DNA from: Geodermatophilus poikilotrophus | GTDB taxonomy: Bacteria; Actinomycetota; Actinomycetes; Mycobacteriales; Geodermatophilaceae | Length of the DNA: 64,000 nucleotides | Assembly: GCF_900111455.1 (NCBI RefSeq) | Contig: NZ_FOIE01000009.1 | Span: 1-64,000, forward strand | Direction: 5' to 3' | Part shown: positions 41,606 to 52,857 of the stretch, one piece after another | Layout: every line of letters starts with the position of its first letter | Position numbering within the stretch: position 1 is the first letter of the stretch | The notes under the pieces: generated by a model | Told to the model about the DNA's origin: nothing | What the model saw: the letters and a program-made list of their open reading frames with translations, nothing else | The model's database searches: none | Position numbers and translations under genes: made by a program

Positions 41606-43237
41606 ATGACGGAGATCACGCCGGGCAGTCGCGACCGGGGCGACTCGCCCCCGCCCGGGTCCCCCGGCGCCTCCCCGAACGTCGGCCCCGTGCGCGACTC
41701 GGCCGCCGACCTGCCGGCCGGAACGCCCACCGGGGCCGTCCGGACGGCCGACGAGGCCCCCTCCTCGGTCGTCGGGGCGCGCCGCCCGCTCGACATCGGC
41801 CAGGACATCGACCTGCCCGCCGGCACCGGGGCCGCCACCGTGGGCACCCCGACCCTGCTGGGCACACCCACGACCCGGCAGGCGGTGCAGCCGGCGTTCG
41901 ACGAGCACCACCCGCCGGACCCCGCGCTCATCGGCGACTGCGTGCACTGCGGGTTCTGCCTGCCGACCTGCCCCACGTACGTGCTGTGGGGCGAGGAGAT
42001 GGACAGCCCCCGCGGGCGCATCTACCTGATGAAGGAGGCGCTGGAGGGCGAGCCGCTCGACGACTCGATGGTGCGGCACTTCGACCAGTGCCTGGGCTGC
42101 ATGGCCTGCGTGACCGCCTGCCCGTCCGGCGTCCAGTACGACAAGCTCATCGAGGCCACCCGCCCGCAGATCGAGCGGCGGTACCAGCGGTCGCGGGCGG
42201 AGAAGTTCTACCGCGACCTCATCTACAACCTGTTCCCCTACCCGCGGCGGCTGCGTGCGCTGCGCGGGCCGCTGCGCGCCTACCAGGCCAGTCGGCTCGG
42301 CAGCCTGCTGACCCGCACCGGCCTGATGAGCAAGCTGCCGGGGCCGCTGATGGCCATGGAGTCGCTGGCACCCAAGCTGGGCCCGGTGGAGCGCGTCCCC
42401 GAGCGGACGCCGGCCGTGGGGCAGCGGCGGGCGGTCGTCGGGCTGCTCGCCGGCTGCGTGCAGGGGACGTTCTTCCCCGACGTGAACGCGGCCACCGTGC
42501 GCGTGCTGGCCGCCGAGGGGTGCGACGTCATCACACCGAAGCGGCAGGGCTGCTGCGGCGCCCTGCCCGGCCACGGCGGCCGCGAGGAGCAGGCCCTCGA
42601 CTTCGCCAAGCGGACGATCGAGACCTTCGAGCAGGCCGGGGTCGACTACGTCATCCTCAACGCCGCCGGCTGCGGCTCGAACGTCAAGGAGTACGGGCAC
42701 CAGCTGCGCGACGAGCCGGAGTGGGCCGCGCGCGCCGAGGCGCTCGCGGAGAAGGCCCGCGACATCAGCGAGTTCATCGTCGAGATCGGCCCGGTCGCCG
42801 AGCGGCACCCGCTGCCCATGACCGTGGCCTACCAGGACGCCTGCCACCTGGCCCACGCGCAGGGCATCCGCGAGGAGCCGCGGAAGGTCCTGCGCGGGAT
42901 CCCGGGCATCGAGCTGAAGCAGCTCACCGAGGCCGAACTGTGCTGCGGCAGCGCCGGCACCTACAACATGCTGCAGCCGGAGCCGGCACGGGAGCTCGGG
43001 GAGCGCAAGGCGGCCGCCGTCCTCGCCACCGGGGCGGACCTGATGGTGACCGCCAACCCCGGCTGCTGGATGCAGGTGGCGACCACGCTGGCCCGGATGG
43101 GCAAGCGGATGCCGGTCGCGCACACCGTCCAGGTGCTCGACGCCTCGATCCGGGGCGTGCCCGTCGAGGACCTGCTCGAGCGCGCGCTCACCGGCCCCGG
43201 CACCGCCCTGGCCCGGCCCTCCGCCACGAACGGGTGA
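41606..43237 (+). CDS. glcF: Glycolate oxidase iron-sulfur subunit GlcF, with long N-terminal extension
   Basis: 543 residues, clearly longer than the roughly 410 of enteric GlcF. The extra 105 N-terminal residues are Pro/Gly/Asp-rich and look disordered. Then two 4Fe-4S motifs: CVHCGFCLPTCPTY (first Cys at about 112) and CLGCMACVTACPSG. Two cysteine-rich CCG domains follow: LAGCVQGTFFPDVN, KRQGCCGALPGHGG, LNAAGCGSNVKEYG, YQDACHLAHAQG, ELCCGSAGTYN and TANPGCWMQ. It passes electrons from GlcD/GlcE towards the quinone pool. Downstream 136-bp gap holds a family-1 hairpin element before the permease. Confidence 0.93.
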   Translation: MTEITPGSRDRGDSPPPGSPGASPNVGPVRDSAADLPAGTPTGAVRTADEAPSSVVGARRPLDIGQDIDLPAGTGAATVGTPTLLGTPTTRQAVQPAFDEHHPPDPALIGDCVHCGFCLPTCPTYVLWGEEMDSPRGRIYLMKEALEGEPLDDSMVRHFDQCLGCMACVTACPSGVQYDKLIEATRPQIERRYQRSRAEKFYRDLIYNLFPYPRRLRALRGPLRAYQASRLGSLLTRTGLMSKLPGPLMAMESLAPKLGPVERVPERTPAVGQRRAVVGLLAGCVQGTFFPDVNAATVRVLAAEGCDVITPKRQGCCGALPGHGGREEQALDFAKRTIETFEQAGVDYVILNAAGCGSNVKEYGHQLRDEPEWAARAEALAEKARDISEFIVEIGPVAERHPLPMTVAYQDACHLAHAQGIREEPRKVLRGIPGIELKQLTEAELCCGSAGTYNMLQPEPARELGERKAAAVLATGADLMVTANPGCWMQVATTLARMGKRMPVAHTVQVLDASIRGVPVEDLLERALTGPGTALARPSATNG

Positions 43238-43305
43238 AAGAGGACCCTCCTGCCCCCCGCTGCTCGCAAGCTCGCGGCGGGACCCCGCAGGGGGTCCGGC
43301 TCTGC
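43238..43305 (+). repeat. Stop-proximal hairpin element (family 1)
   Basis: Begins at the glcF stop (GAAAGAGGACCCTCCTGCCC), then GCTCGCAAGCTCGCGGCGGG and CCCCGCAGGGGGTCC. It would attenuate or end transcription before the permease gene. Confidence 0.7.
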
Positions 43306-43373
43306 CCCACACTGAACCGCCCCACGTCCCCCCACCCCGCCTCGCGCCCTCACCGCCGAGGGAAGGAGCTCCG

Positions 43374-45161
43374 TTGTTCGAGCAGGTCGTCGACCCCGTC
43401 GGTGGGTCACTCGCACTGAGCGCCCTGGTAGCCGCGATCCCGCTGCTCACCCTCTTCGTGCTCCTCGGGGCGCTGAAGGTCAAGGCGTGGATGGCCGGGC
43501 TGATCTCGCTGGCCGTCGCGGTCGTCCTGGCCATCGTGGCGTTCCGCATGCCGGTCGGGCAGTCGCTGCTGTCGGCGTCCGAGGGCGCCGCGTTCGGCTT
43601 CTTCCCGATCCTGTGGATCGTCATCAACGCGATCTGGGTCTACAACCTGACGGTCGCCACCGGGCACTTCGACGTCCTGCGGCGCTCGTTCGAGAAGGTC
43701 AGCCCCGACCAGCGGATCCAGGCGATCATCATCGCCTTCTGCTTCGGCGCCCTCCTCGAGGCGCTGGCGGGCTTCGGGACGCCGGTCGCCATCAGCGTCG
43801 TCATGCTCATGGCGCTGGGCTTCCAGCCGATGAAGGCCGCCGCGGTGGCGCTGATCGCCAACACCGCCCCGGTCGCCTTCGGGGCGCTGGCGACGCCGAT
43901 CGTCACCCTGGCCACCGTGACCTCCGGCGTCAGCGACGACGCCCGGCTCACCGTCGACACGCTGGGTGCCATGGCCGGCCGGCAGACGCCGATCCTGGCC
44001 GCGTTCGTGCCCCTGGTGCTGGTCTTCGTCGTCGACGGCAAGCGCGGGCTGCGCGACACCTGGCGCGAGGCGCTGGCCGGTGGTGTGGCGTTCGGCGTCG
44101 CGCAGTTCATCGCCGCGAACTACATCTCGGTGCCGCTGACCGACATCATCGCCGCGCTCGTCGCCGCGGCCGCCGTCGTCGCGGTCGTCCGCATGCGCAC
44201 GGCCGCCTACGAGCCGGTCACCGCGGCCTCCCTGGCCGGCGGCGGCGACGGCACCGTGGCCGCCGGGTCCGGCGGCTCCCGCGGCCGCGGCGGGGTCGGC
44301 GCGACCGCCGGCGAGCAGCTCGGCGACGCCCCGGGCGAGCAGGCCCCGCGCGACCCGCACGCCCCCGCCGCCGGTGCTGGCGACGACCGACCCGTGGTCG
44401 ACGACAACCGGTCCGAGGTCGTCAAGGCCTACGCCCCGTACGGGATCATCATCGTCATCTTCGCGCTGGCCAACCTCGGCCCGGTGAAGGCGGCGCTGGC
44501 CCAGGCGCCGTGGACGACGTCCTTCGCGTGGCCGGGGCTGAACGTCTTCGCTGCCGGCTCGGACACCGAGCTGTCCTCGACGACGTTCACCTTCAACTGG
44601 TTCCCCGCTGCCGGCACCCTGATGATCTTCGCCGGCCTGCTCACCATGCTGGTCCTGCGCATCTCGCCCGCACGGGGGCTCAAGGCCTACGTCGACACCT
44701 ACCGCGAGCTGAAGTGGGCCATCGTGACCGTCATGGCGGTGCTCGCGCTGGCCTACGTGCTCAACCAGTCGGGCATGACCAGCCACCTCGGCCGGCTGCT
44801 GGCCGAGACCGGCGGCTTCTTCGCCTTCCTCTCCCCCATCCTGGGCTGGATCGGCGTCGCGGTGACCGGCTCGGACACCTCCGCCAACGCCCTGTTCGGC
44901 GCGCTGCAGGTGCAGGCGGCGACCAACGCCGGCCTCGACCCGGTGCTGCTGGCCGCGGCCAACTCCTCCGGCGGCGTCATGGGCAAGATGGTCAGCCCGC
45001 AGAACCTGGCCATCGCGGCCGCGGCGGTCGGCATGGCCGGCCGGGAGGGCGAGCTGTTCCGGAAGGTGTTCGGCTGGAGCATGCTGCTCCTGCTGCTGAT
45101 GTGCCTGATCGTGGTCCTGCAGGCCACACCGGTGCTCGGCTGGATGGTCCCGGGTTCGTGA
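43374..45161 (+). CDS. L-lactate/glycolate permease (LctP/GlcA family)
   Basis: 595-residue membrane permease with 12 or more helices, starting at TTG (43374-43376) with a strong GGAAGGAG 5 bases upstream; no better start fits. Seen: FGFFPILWIVINAIWVYNLTV, CFGALLEALAGFGTPVAISVVML, ANTAPVAFGALATPIVTLA and near the C-terminus TGSDTSANALFGALQVQAA, ANSSGGVMGKMVSPQNLAIA, all LctP signatures. Residues about 285-346 form a Gly/Ala/Asp-rich hydrophilic insert between helices. Context argues for glycolate uptake feeding GlcDEF and malate synthase; lactate is the alternative. Confidence 0.9.
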   Translation: MFEQVVDPVGGSLALSALVAAIPLLTLFVLLGALKVKAWMAGLISLAVAVVLAIVAFRMPVGQSLLSASEGAAFGFFPILWIVINAIWVYNLTVATGHFDVLRRSFEKVSPDQRIQAIIIAFCFGALLEALAGFGTPVAISVVMLMALGFQPMKAAAVALIANTAPVAFGALATPIVTLATVTSGVSDDARLTVDTLGAMAGRQTPILAAFVPLVLVFVVDGKRGLRDTWREALAGGVAFGVAQFIAANYISVPLTDIIAALVAAAAVVAVVRMRTAAYEPVTAASLAGGGDGTVAAGSGGSRGRGGVGATAGEQLGDAPGEQAPRDPHAPAAGAGDDRPVVDDNRSEVVKAYAPYGIIIVIFALANLGPVKAALAQAPWTTSFAWPGLNVFAAGSDTELSSTTFTFNWFPAAGTLMIFAGLLTMLVLRISPARGLKAYVDTYRELKWAIVTVMAVLALAYVLNQSGMTSHLGRLLAETGGFFAFLSPILGWIGVAVTGSDTSANALFGALQVQAATNAGLDPVLLAAANSSGGVMGKMVSPQNLAIAAAAVGMAGREGELFRKVFGWSMLLLLLMCLIVVLQATPVLGWMVPGS

Positions 45162-45170
45162 CGGCCTGAC

Positions 45171-45226
45171 CCGCTCACGACAGCGCCCCCGTACCCGGCT
45201 GGGTACGGGGGCGCTGTCGTGAGCGG
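45171..45226 (+). terminator. 26-bp perfect hairpin terminator
   Basis: Arms 45171-45196 and 45201-45226 are exact reverse complements over 26 bp, around the tetraloop GGCT. It starts 9 bases after the permease stop. Unusually long for an intrinsic terminator and lacking a T-run. Confidence 0.85.
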
Positions 45227-45249
45227 TCCGCGGCTCCTGGCGGGCGGCC

Positions 45250-45324
45250 CCGTCCCGGCCCCCGCTGAGCTCCGGCGGGGTCCTGCCCTGGCCTGCGAAG
45301 GGCGGGGAGGACGGGGTCCTTCGT
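45250..45324 (-). repeat. Stop-proximal hairpin element (family 1)
   Basis: Adjacent to the stop of the MarR gene on the minus strand: GAAGGACCCCGTCCTCCCC followed by TTCGCAGGC. Same layout as the copy after the drug exporter. Confidence 0.65.
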
Positions 45325-45792
45325 TCAGCGGCTGCTCTCGGCCTCGCGGGCCTCGCCCAGCCGGTTCAGCCGGGCCAGCAGCTCGCCGAGCGTGGCGACG
45401 TCCTCGGCCGGCCAGTCCGAGAGATCGGCCTCCCAGCGGGCCCGGCGGGCGTCCCGGATGCGGGACAGCCGGGCCGCGCCCTCGGGGGACGTGCTGAGCA
45501 CCTGGGCGCGCCCGTCGGCGGGGTCGGCCTCGCGGGAGACCAGGCCCAGGTCGACCAGCGAGGACACCTGGCGGCTCACGGTGCTCTTGTCCAGACCCAG
45601 CCGGGCCACCAGGTCGCTGGCGCGCAGTGGACCGGCGTCCTGCAGCAGCGCCAGCAGCCCGTAGGCGGCACCGTCCAGGTCGGGGTGCAGCTCGCGGGCC
45701 AGGCGGCTGGAGATGGCGCGGGAGCGGCGCAGCAGCAGGCCGATCTCCCGCTCCACCCGCGCGTAGGCCTCGTGCGCGTCGACCGCGGTCAC
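45325..45792 (-). CDS. MarR-family transcriptional regulator
   Basis: 155 residues from GTG at 45790-45792. Winged-helix core: LRASDLVARLGLDKSTVSRQVSSLVDLGLVSREADPADGRAQVLSTSPEG, with helical dimerisation ends. It lies 74 bases downstream of hspR on the same strand; its GAGGAGGT ribosome-binding site comes from the 75-bp intergenic module. It may be expressed with the dnaK operon by read-through. No adjacent target gene is evident. Confidence 0.85.
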   Translation of the reverse strand: MTAVDAHEAYARVEREIGLLLRRSRAISSRLARELHPDLDGAAYGLLALLQDAGPLRASDLVARLGLDKSTVSRQVSSLVDLGLVSREADPADGRAQVLSTSPEGAARLSRIRDARRARWEADLSDWPAEDVATLGELLARLNRLGEAREAESSR

Positions 45793-45795
45793 GAC

Positions 45796-45870
45796 ACCTC
45801 CTCGCCGGCGCTCATCGGGGCCGTGCCCGAGGCTGCTGCGCTCCCGGGGTGACCTCGCACGCTCGGTCAC
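45796..45870 (-). repeat. 75-bp stop-to-RBS intergenic module (family 2), copy 2
   Basis: On the minus strand: GTGACCGAGCGTGCGAGGTCAC (45849-45870), whose TGA is the hspR stop codon, 30 unrelated bases, then a 23-base block (45796-45818) ending in GAGGAGGT before the MarR GTG. Ends match copy 1 (19573-19647) at about 42 of 45 positions, with identical total length. Confidence 0.8.
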
Positions 45871-46325
45871 CTCTCGTCCCGGGGCCGCCACACGACCAGC
45901 GCCGAGGTGGCGGGCCGCAGCGGGACCAGGTCGCGCCCGTAGCCGGCCCGGATGGCCGACTCGGCCGCGATCGCCCGGCTCTCCGCGACCTCCACCTCGG
46001 TGATCAGCTCCTGCACCCGCTGCTGCAGCGCCTCGACCTGCGACTCCAGGTCGATGATCCGCTTGATGCCGGCCAGGTTGACGCCGTCCTCCTGGGAGAG
46101 CCGCTGCACCTCGCGCAGCAGTGCGACGTCGCGCGGGCTGTACCGCCGGCCACCGCCCCGGGTCCGGCCGGGGCTGACCAGCCCCAGGCGGTCGTACTGG
46201 CGCAGCGTCTGGGCGTGCATGCCGGCCAGCTCGGCGGCGACCGAGATGACGAAGACCGGGGCGTCCTCGGCGACGGCGCGCCCGACGTCCGCCTGCTCGC
46301 GGCCGCCGTCGACCGGGAGGCTCAC
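45867..46325 (-). CDS. hspR: Heat-shock repressor HspR (MerR family)
   Basis: 152 residues from GTG at 46323-46325, overlapping the dnaJ stop by four bases. MerR-type helix-turn-helix: [67 protein letters not shown], then a coiled-coil rich in Glu/Gln and a short tail. HspR binds HAIR boxes with DnaK as co-repressor; boxes are visible before dnaK and clpB. Last gene of dnaK-grpE-dnaJ-hspR, the standard actinobacterial order. Confidence 0.95.
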   Translation of the reverse strand: MSLPVDGGREQADVGRAVAEDAPVFVISVAAELAGMHAQTLRQYDRLGLVSPGRTRGGGRRYSPRDVALLREVQRLSQEDGVNLAGIKRIIDLESQVEALQQRVQELITEVEVAESRAIAAESAIRAGYGRDLVPLRPATSALVVWRPRDER

Positions 46326-47542
46326 CGCGCACCGCCCTGCTGCTGCACCGCGGCGGTGATCCGCGGCCGGGGATCGCCGAGCTCGGCCTCGAGCACCTTG
46401 ACGGCGTCCTCCGCGGCGGGCGTGAGCCGCTTGGGCACCGCGACCTCGACGGTCACCAGCAGGTCGCCGGCCCGGCCCTTGCCGGGGACGCCGCGCCCGC
46501 GCACCCGGAGCGTCTGCCCGCTCGCCGTCCCCGCGGGGACCTTGAGCGTGACGTTGCCGTCGAGCGTGGGCACGGTCAGCGTCGCGCCCAGGGTGGCCTC
46601 GGCGAAGGTGATCGGCACGGTCAGCGTCAGGTCGTTGCCCTTGCGGCCGAACAGCTCGTGCTCGGAGACGTGGACGACGACGAACAGGTCGCCGGCCGGG
46701 CCGCCGCGCCGTCCGGGCGCGCCCTTGCCGACCAGCCGGATGCGCTGGCCGTCCTTGACGCCGGCCGGGATCCGCACGGTGATCGTGCGGGTCTGGTTCG
46801 TCACGCCGTTGCCGGCGCAGGTCGGGCAGGGGTCGTCGACGACCTGGCCGGTGCCGCGGCAGTTGCGGCACGGCTCGGAGAAGGCGAAGGCCCCCTGGCT
46901 GCGGCTGGTCACGCCGGCGCCCTGGCACACCGGGCAGGTGTGCGGGCTGGTGCCCGGCCGGGCGCCCGAACCCGAGCAGGTCGGGCAGGTGCCGGGGCTC
47001 TGCATCCGCAGGGGCACCGTCACGCCGAGGACGGCCTCCTCGAAGGAGAGGGTCGCCTCGGTCTCGACGTCCTGGCCGCGGGCCGGGCCGGACGCCGCCT
47101 GGCTGCGCGCCCGCGCCGAGCCGGCCCCGCCGCCACCGCCGAACAGACCCCCGAACAGGTCGCCGAGCCCGCCGGCACCGCCCGCGCCGCCGGCCCGGCC
47201 GCCGCCCGCGGCACCGAAGAGGTCGCCGAGGTCGAACGGCTGGCCGCCGCCCGCCCCACCGGGGAACCCGCCCGGGAAGCCGGCCCGCGCGCCCGCCCCG
47301 CCGGACCCGAACAGGCGGCGGGCCTCGTCGTACTCGGCCCGCCGCTTGGGGTCGGAGAGGACGTCGTAGGCCTCGGAGACGTCCTTGAACCGGGCCTCCG
47401 CGTCCGCGTTGCCCGGGTTCTTGTCCGGGTGCAGGTCACGGGCCAGCTGCCGGTAGGCCTTCTTGATGGCCGCCGCGTCGGCGTCCTGGGCGACGCCCAG
47501 AGCGGCGTAGTAGTCCTTCTCGATGAAGTCCCGGGTGCTCAT
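46322..47542 (-). CDS. dnaJ: Molecular chaperone DnaJ
   Basis: Hsp40 co-chaperone that delivers substrates to DnaK and stimulates its ATPase. 406 residues from ATG at 47540-47542. J domain with HPD in [12 protein letters not shown], a Gly/Phe-rich region (about 75-150), four CxxCxGxG-type zinc repeats ([32 protein letters not shown]) and C-terminal substrate-binding domains. This is the DnaJ1 of the dnaK operon type. It starts 19 bases after grpE. Confidence 0.96.
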   Translation of the reverse strand: MSTRDFIEKDYYAALGVAQDADAAAIKKAYRQLARDLHPDKNPGNADAEARFKDVSEAYDVLSDPKRRAEYDEARRLFGSGGAGARAGFPGGFPGGAGGGQPFDLGDLFGAAGGGRAGGAGGAGGLGDLFGGLFGGGGGAGSARARSQAASGPARGQDVETEATLSFEEAVLGVTVPLRMQSPGTCPTCSGSGARPGTSPHTCPVCQGAGVTSRSQGAFAFSEPCRNCRGTGQVVDDPCPTCAGNGVTNQTRTITVRIPAGVKDGQRIRLVGKGAPGRRGGPAGDLFVVVHVSEHELFGRKGNDLTLTVPITFAEATLGATLTVPTLDGNVTLKVPAGTASGQTLRVRGRGVPGKGRAGDLLVTVEVAVPKRLTPAAEDAVKVLEAELGDPRPRITAAVQQQGGAR

Positions 47543-47561
47543 CGGGCGCCCCCTCTCCGGC

Positions 47562-48262
47562 TCAGTCGGACGCCGGGCCCTCGCCCGGCTGTGCGGGGAC
47601 GGTCCCGTCGGGCGCGCCGTCGGCGGAGGCGGCCACCACCTGCTCCGGGTCGGTGACCGCGACCATCGCCGTCCGCAGCACCCGGTCGCCGCGGCGGAAG
47701 CCCTGCCGCAGCACCGTCGTCGCGGTCGGGACCTGGACGTCGGCCGAGGTGTCGTGCATGACCGCCTCGTGCAACGCCGGGTCGAACGGGTCACCGGCCC
47801 TGCCGAACGCCTCGACGCCCAGGCCGTCGAGCAGCCCCAGGACGCGGTCGGCCACGACCTTGAAGGCGCCGGTCAGGTCGCCGTGGTCGCGCGCCCGCTC
47901 GATGTCGTCGACGATCGGGAACAGCTGGGTGGCGAACCGCTCGGCGGCCTGGTCCACCACCAGCTGGCGGTCCCGGTCGACCCGGCGGCGGTAGTTGGCG
48001 TACTCCGCGGTGACCCGCTGGAGGTCCTCGGTGCGTTCCGCCAGCTGGCGGACCACGTCACCACCGGCGGTGTCGCCGTCCACCACCGTCGGCTGTCCGC
48101 CGTCGGCGGTGGCCTCGTGCTCGCTCATCTGCTCCCCTGCTGGGTCCGCGGCGGGGCGGGTGCCGGCCGGCTGCTCACCGGCCGGCACCCGCACGGTGCC
48201 GCTGGTCGGGTCGATGCGCCGCTTGTCGCGGATGACGACCCGCGGCTCCTCTTCCCTGTCCG

Positions 48263-48266
<4 letters not shown>
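47562..48266 (-). CDS. grpE: Nucleotide exchange factor GrpE
   Basis: Releases ADP from DnaK. 234 residues; a 70-residue acidic, disordered N-terminus, then the long helix [26 protein letters not shown] and the beta-wing domain with [41 protein letters not shown] and [16 protein letters not shown] overlaps the dnaK stop by four bases. An internal ATG (MSEHEATAD) is a possible alternative start. Confidence 0.95.
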
Positions 48267-50146
<1,880 letters not shown>

Positions 50147-50460
50147 GGAGCTGGCCTCTCTTCCGTGTGTTCCGGGGTGGTGGTGGTCCGTGTGGGAGCC
50201 GGGTGTCCGCCTTGCGCGGGGTCCACTCAACTTTCCTGCCCACCCTAACGGCAGCCCGCGGGCGAGTGTTCCCGGGTGCCGCGGTCGCTTCGCCTGCCGC
50301 AATGTGGTTACCGGCAAGTAGCCTGTGCGCCGGACGGCTATCGTCCGACACGCGCGGGCGCAGGTGCCCACGCGTGGTCCGCTCGGCGGCGGCGAGTCCA
50401 CCCGCCGCCGTGGCGGGCGGGGGATCAACCGACGCCTCCGGGCGTCCGGGAGGGATTTCG
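50147..50460. other. Divergent intergenic region dnaK / iron-sulfur oxidoreductase
   Basis: 314 bp without a gene. Holds the HAIR box (50211-50231) and the dnaK promoter on one side. On the other, AT-richer sequence around 50300-50315 precedes the oxidoreductase, whose AGGGA ribosome-binding site is just before 50461. Nothing else recognised. Confidence 0.6.
50211..50231. promoter_or_regulatory. HAIR-type HspR operator upstream of dnaK
   Basis: CTTGCGC-N7-ACTCAAC against the consensus CTTGAGT-N7-ACTCAAG: the right arm matches six of seven, the left arm four or five. Correct spacing and place for HspR autoregulation of the operon. Confidence 0.7.
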
Positions 50461-52749
50461 ATGGGCCCCTTGCAGGTCGTCCTGGGGACGATCAGCGTCG
50501 TCTTCCTGGTCGTGTCGGTGGTGTTCGCCTACCGGGCGGTCCGGGCGATGGTCCGCATCATCAGGACCGGGCAGCCGGACAGCACCCGCAACGGCCCGGT
50601 GGGCCCGCGGCTCAAGACGCTGCTCGTGGAGTCGCTCGGCCACACCCGGATGCTCAAGTGGTCGTCGATCGGCGTCGCCCACTGGTTCGTGTTCCTGGGC
50701 TTCTACGGCCTCTTCCTCACCCTCGTCGAGGCCTTCGGCGAGGTCTGGAACCCGGCCTTCCACCTGCCACTCGTGGGCGAGCTGGGCGTGTGGAACCTGT
50801 TCGCCGACGTCATCGGCACCGGCACGGTCGTCGGGATCCTCTACCTGATCTACCGGCGCCAGAAGGACCACCCGCGCCGCCAGGGCCGGGCCAGCCGCTT
50901 CGCCGGATCCAACGAGGGCCGCGGCTACTTCGTCGAGGCCGTCGTCCTGGTCGTCGGGATCTGCATCCTGCTCATCCGGGCGCTCAAGATCTCCTCCGAC
51001 CTGACCGACGCCCCGGCCTGGTCGCACCCGGTCTCGGGGCTGCTGGCCACCGTGCTGCCGAACAGCCCGGACCTGCTGAGCGTCGTCGCGTTCGTCAAGA
51101 TCGTGGTCTCGCTGACCTGGCTCGTGGTCCTCAGCCGCACCCTCAACATGGGCGTCGCCTGGCACCGGTTCAGCGCCTTCCCGAACATCTACTTCAAGCG
51201 CCACGACGACGGCAGCGTCGCCCTCGGGCCGCTGCAGCCGATGACCTCCGGCGGCAAGCCGATCGACTTCGAGGACCCCGACGAGGACGCCGTCTTCGGC
51301 CGGGGCAAGATCGAGGACTTCACCTGGAAGGGGATGCTCGACTTCACCACCTGCACCGAGTGCGGGCGGTGCCAGAGCCAGTGCCCGGCGTGGAACACGG
51401 GCAAGCCGCTCAGCCCCAAGATGGTGGTCATGGACCTGCGGGACCACCTGTACGCCAAGGCCCCGTACCTGCTCGGTGAGAAGACCGCGAGCGAGACCGC
51501 GCCGGACTACGACGTCCTCAAGCCCAGCGACGAGCAGGTCTGGGCCTCGGGCTACGCCCGCATCGAGGGCACCAACGACGCGCAGGCCCACCGCCCGCTC
51601 GTCGGCACCCTCGAGGAGGGCGGGGTCATCGACCCCGACGTGCTGTGGAGCTGCACCAACTGCGGCGCCTGCGTCGAGCAGTGCCCGGTCGACATCGAGC
51701 ACGTCGACCACATCGAGGACATGCGCCGCTACCAGGTGCTCATCGAGTCGAACTTCCCCTCCGAGGCCGGCGTGATGCTGCGCAACCTGGAGAACCGCGG
51801 CAACCCCTGGGGCGTCCAGGCCAGCACCCGCGAGGACTGGATGAAGGACCTGGACTTCGAGGTCCGGCAGGCCGACGGCCCACTGCCCCTCGACGTCGAG
51901 TACCTGTTCTGGGTCGGCTGCGCCGGCGCCATCGACGACCGGGCCAAGAAGGTCACCAAGGCCGTCGCGGAGCTGCTGCACACCGCCGGCGTCGAGTTCG
52001 CCGTCCTCGGCTCGGGTGAGACCTGCTCCGGCGACCCGGCCCGCCGCATGGGCAACGAGTTCGTCTTCCAGATGCTCGCCCAGGAGAACGTCGAGACGCT
52101 CAACGGCGTCTTCGAGGGCCGCGTGCCGGGCATGCGCAAGATCGTCACCACCTGCCCGCACTGCTTCAACTCGCTGGGCCGGGAGTACCCGCAGGTCGGC
52201 GGCGACTACGAGGTGGTGCACCACACCCAGCTGCTCAACCAGCTGGTGGCCGACGGCCGGCTGACCCCGGTCACGCCGGTCGACCGCAAGGTCACGTACC
52301 ACGACCCGTGCTTCCTCGGCCGGCACAACAAGGTCTACACGCCGCCGCGGGAGATCCTCGAGTCCGTCCAGGGCCTCTCCACCCAGGAGATGCACCGCTG
52401 CAAGGACCGCGGCTTCTGCTGCGGCGCCGGCGGCGCCCGGATGTGGATGGAGGAGAAGATCGGCAAGCGGATCAACATGGAGCGCACCGAGGAGGCGCTC
52501 GGCCTCGATCCGGACGTCATCTCCACCGCGTGCCCGTTCTGCATCACCATGCTCAGCGACGCGCTGACGACCAAGAAGCAGAACGGCGAGGCCGGCGAGC
52601 ACGTCGAGGTGCTCGACGTCAGCCAGATCCTGCTGCGCTCGCTGGCCCCGGTCGGCACGCCCGGCACCGAGCAGGGCGCGGAGGTCGGGACCCAGACCGA
52701 CGACGTGGCCGGCACCGGCTCTGCGGCGACGGAGCACGGCGCGCAGTAG
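50461..52749 (+). CDS. Membrane-bound iron-sulfur oxidoreductase (heterodisulfide-reductase-like, Rv0338c type)
   Basis: 762 residues. The first 250 hold about five membrane helices in a cytochrome-b-like arrangement with histidines in [16 protein letters not shown] and NMGVAWHRF. Then two 4Fe-4S motifs, [14 protein letters not shown] (about 297) and [14 protein letters not shown] (about 400), and two CCG domains with [48 protein letters not shown] and ACPFCITML. The C-terminus is an acidic, Gly/Thr-rich tail. Homologues near dnaK are widespread in actinobacteria and thought essential in Mycobacterium; the electron donor and acceptor are unknown. ATG with GGGAGGGA upstream. Confidence 0.9.
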   Translation: MGPLQVVLGTISVVFLVVSVVFAYRAVRAMVRIIRTGQPDSTRNGPVGPRLKTLLVESLGHTRMLKWSSIGVAHWFVFLGFYGLFLTLVEAFGEVWNPAFHLPLVGELGVWNLFADVIGTGTVVGILYLIYRRQKDHPRRQGRASRFAGSNEGRGYFVEAVVLVVGICILLIRALKISSDLTDAPAWSHPVSGLLATVLPNSPDLLSVVAFVKIVVSLTWLVVLSRTLNMGVAWHRFSAFPNIYFKRHDDGSVALGPLQPMTSGGKPIDFEDPDEDAVFGRGKIEDFTWKGMLDFTTCTECGRCQSQCPAWNTGKPLSPKMVVMDLRDHLYAKAPYLLGEKTASETAPDYDVLKPSDEQVWASGYARIEGTNDAQAHRPLVGTLEEGGVIDPDVLWSCTNCGACVEQCPVDIEHVDHIEDMRRYQVLIESNFPSEAGVMLRNLENRGNPWGVQASTREDWMKDLDFEVRQADGPLPLDVEYLFWVGCAGAIDDRAKKVTKAVAELLHTAGVEFAVLGSGETCSGDPARRMGNEFVFQMLAQENVETLNGVFEGRVPGMRKIVTTCPHCFNSLGREYPQVGGDYEVVHHTQLLNQLVADGRLTPVTPVDRKVTYHDPCFLGRHNKVYTPPREILESVQGLSTQEMHRCKDRGFCCGAGGARMWMEEKIGKRINMERTEEALGLDPDVISTACPFCITMLSDALTTKKQNGEAGEHVEVLDVSQILLRSLAPVGTPGTEQGAEVGTQTDDVAGTGSAATEHGAQ

Positions 52750-52763
52750 CAGGAGGACCCGTC

Positions 52764-52797
52764 GACGGCGCGTGTCCCCGCCGGGGCACGCGCCGTC
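52764..52797 (+). terminator. Hairpin after the iron-sulfur oxidoreductase
   Basis: Arms GACGGCGCGTG(T)CCCC and GGGGCACGCGCCGTC pair over 15 bp with one bulged T, 14 bases after the stop. Confidence 0.75.
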
Positions 52798-52857
52798 GTC
52801 GTCAGGGGGACGGCCCCCGCCGCCGGACGGCCCGGACCGGGGCGGGACCATCGTCGG

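Noticed and set aside
39965..43627. 1220-codon minus-strand frame opposite glcD-glcF
   Set aside because: Same GC-shadow effect; glcDEF motifs are unambiguous on the plus strand.
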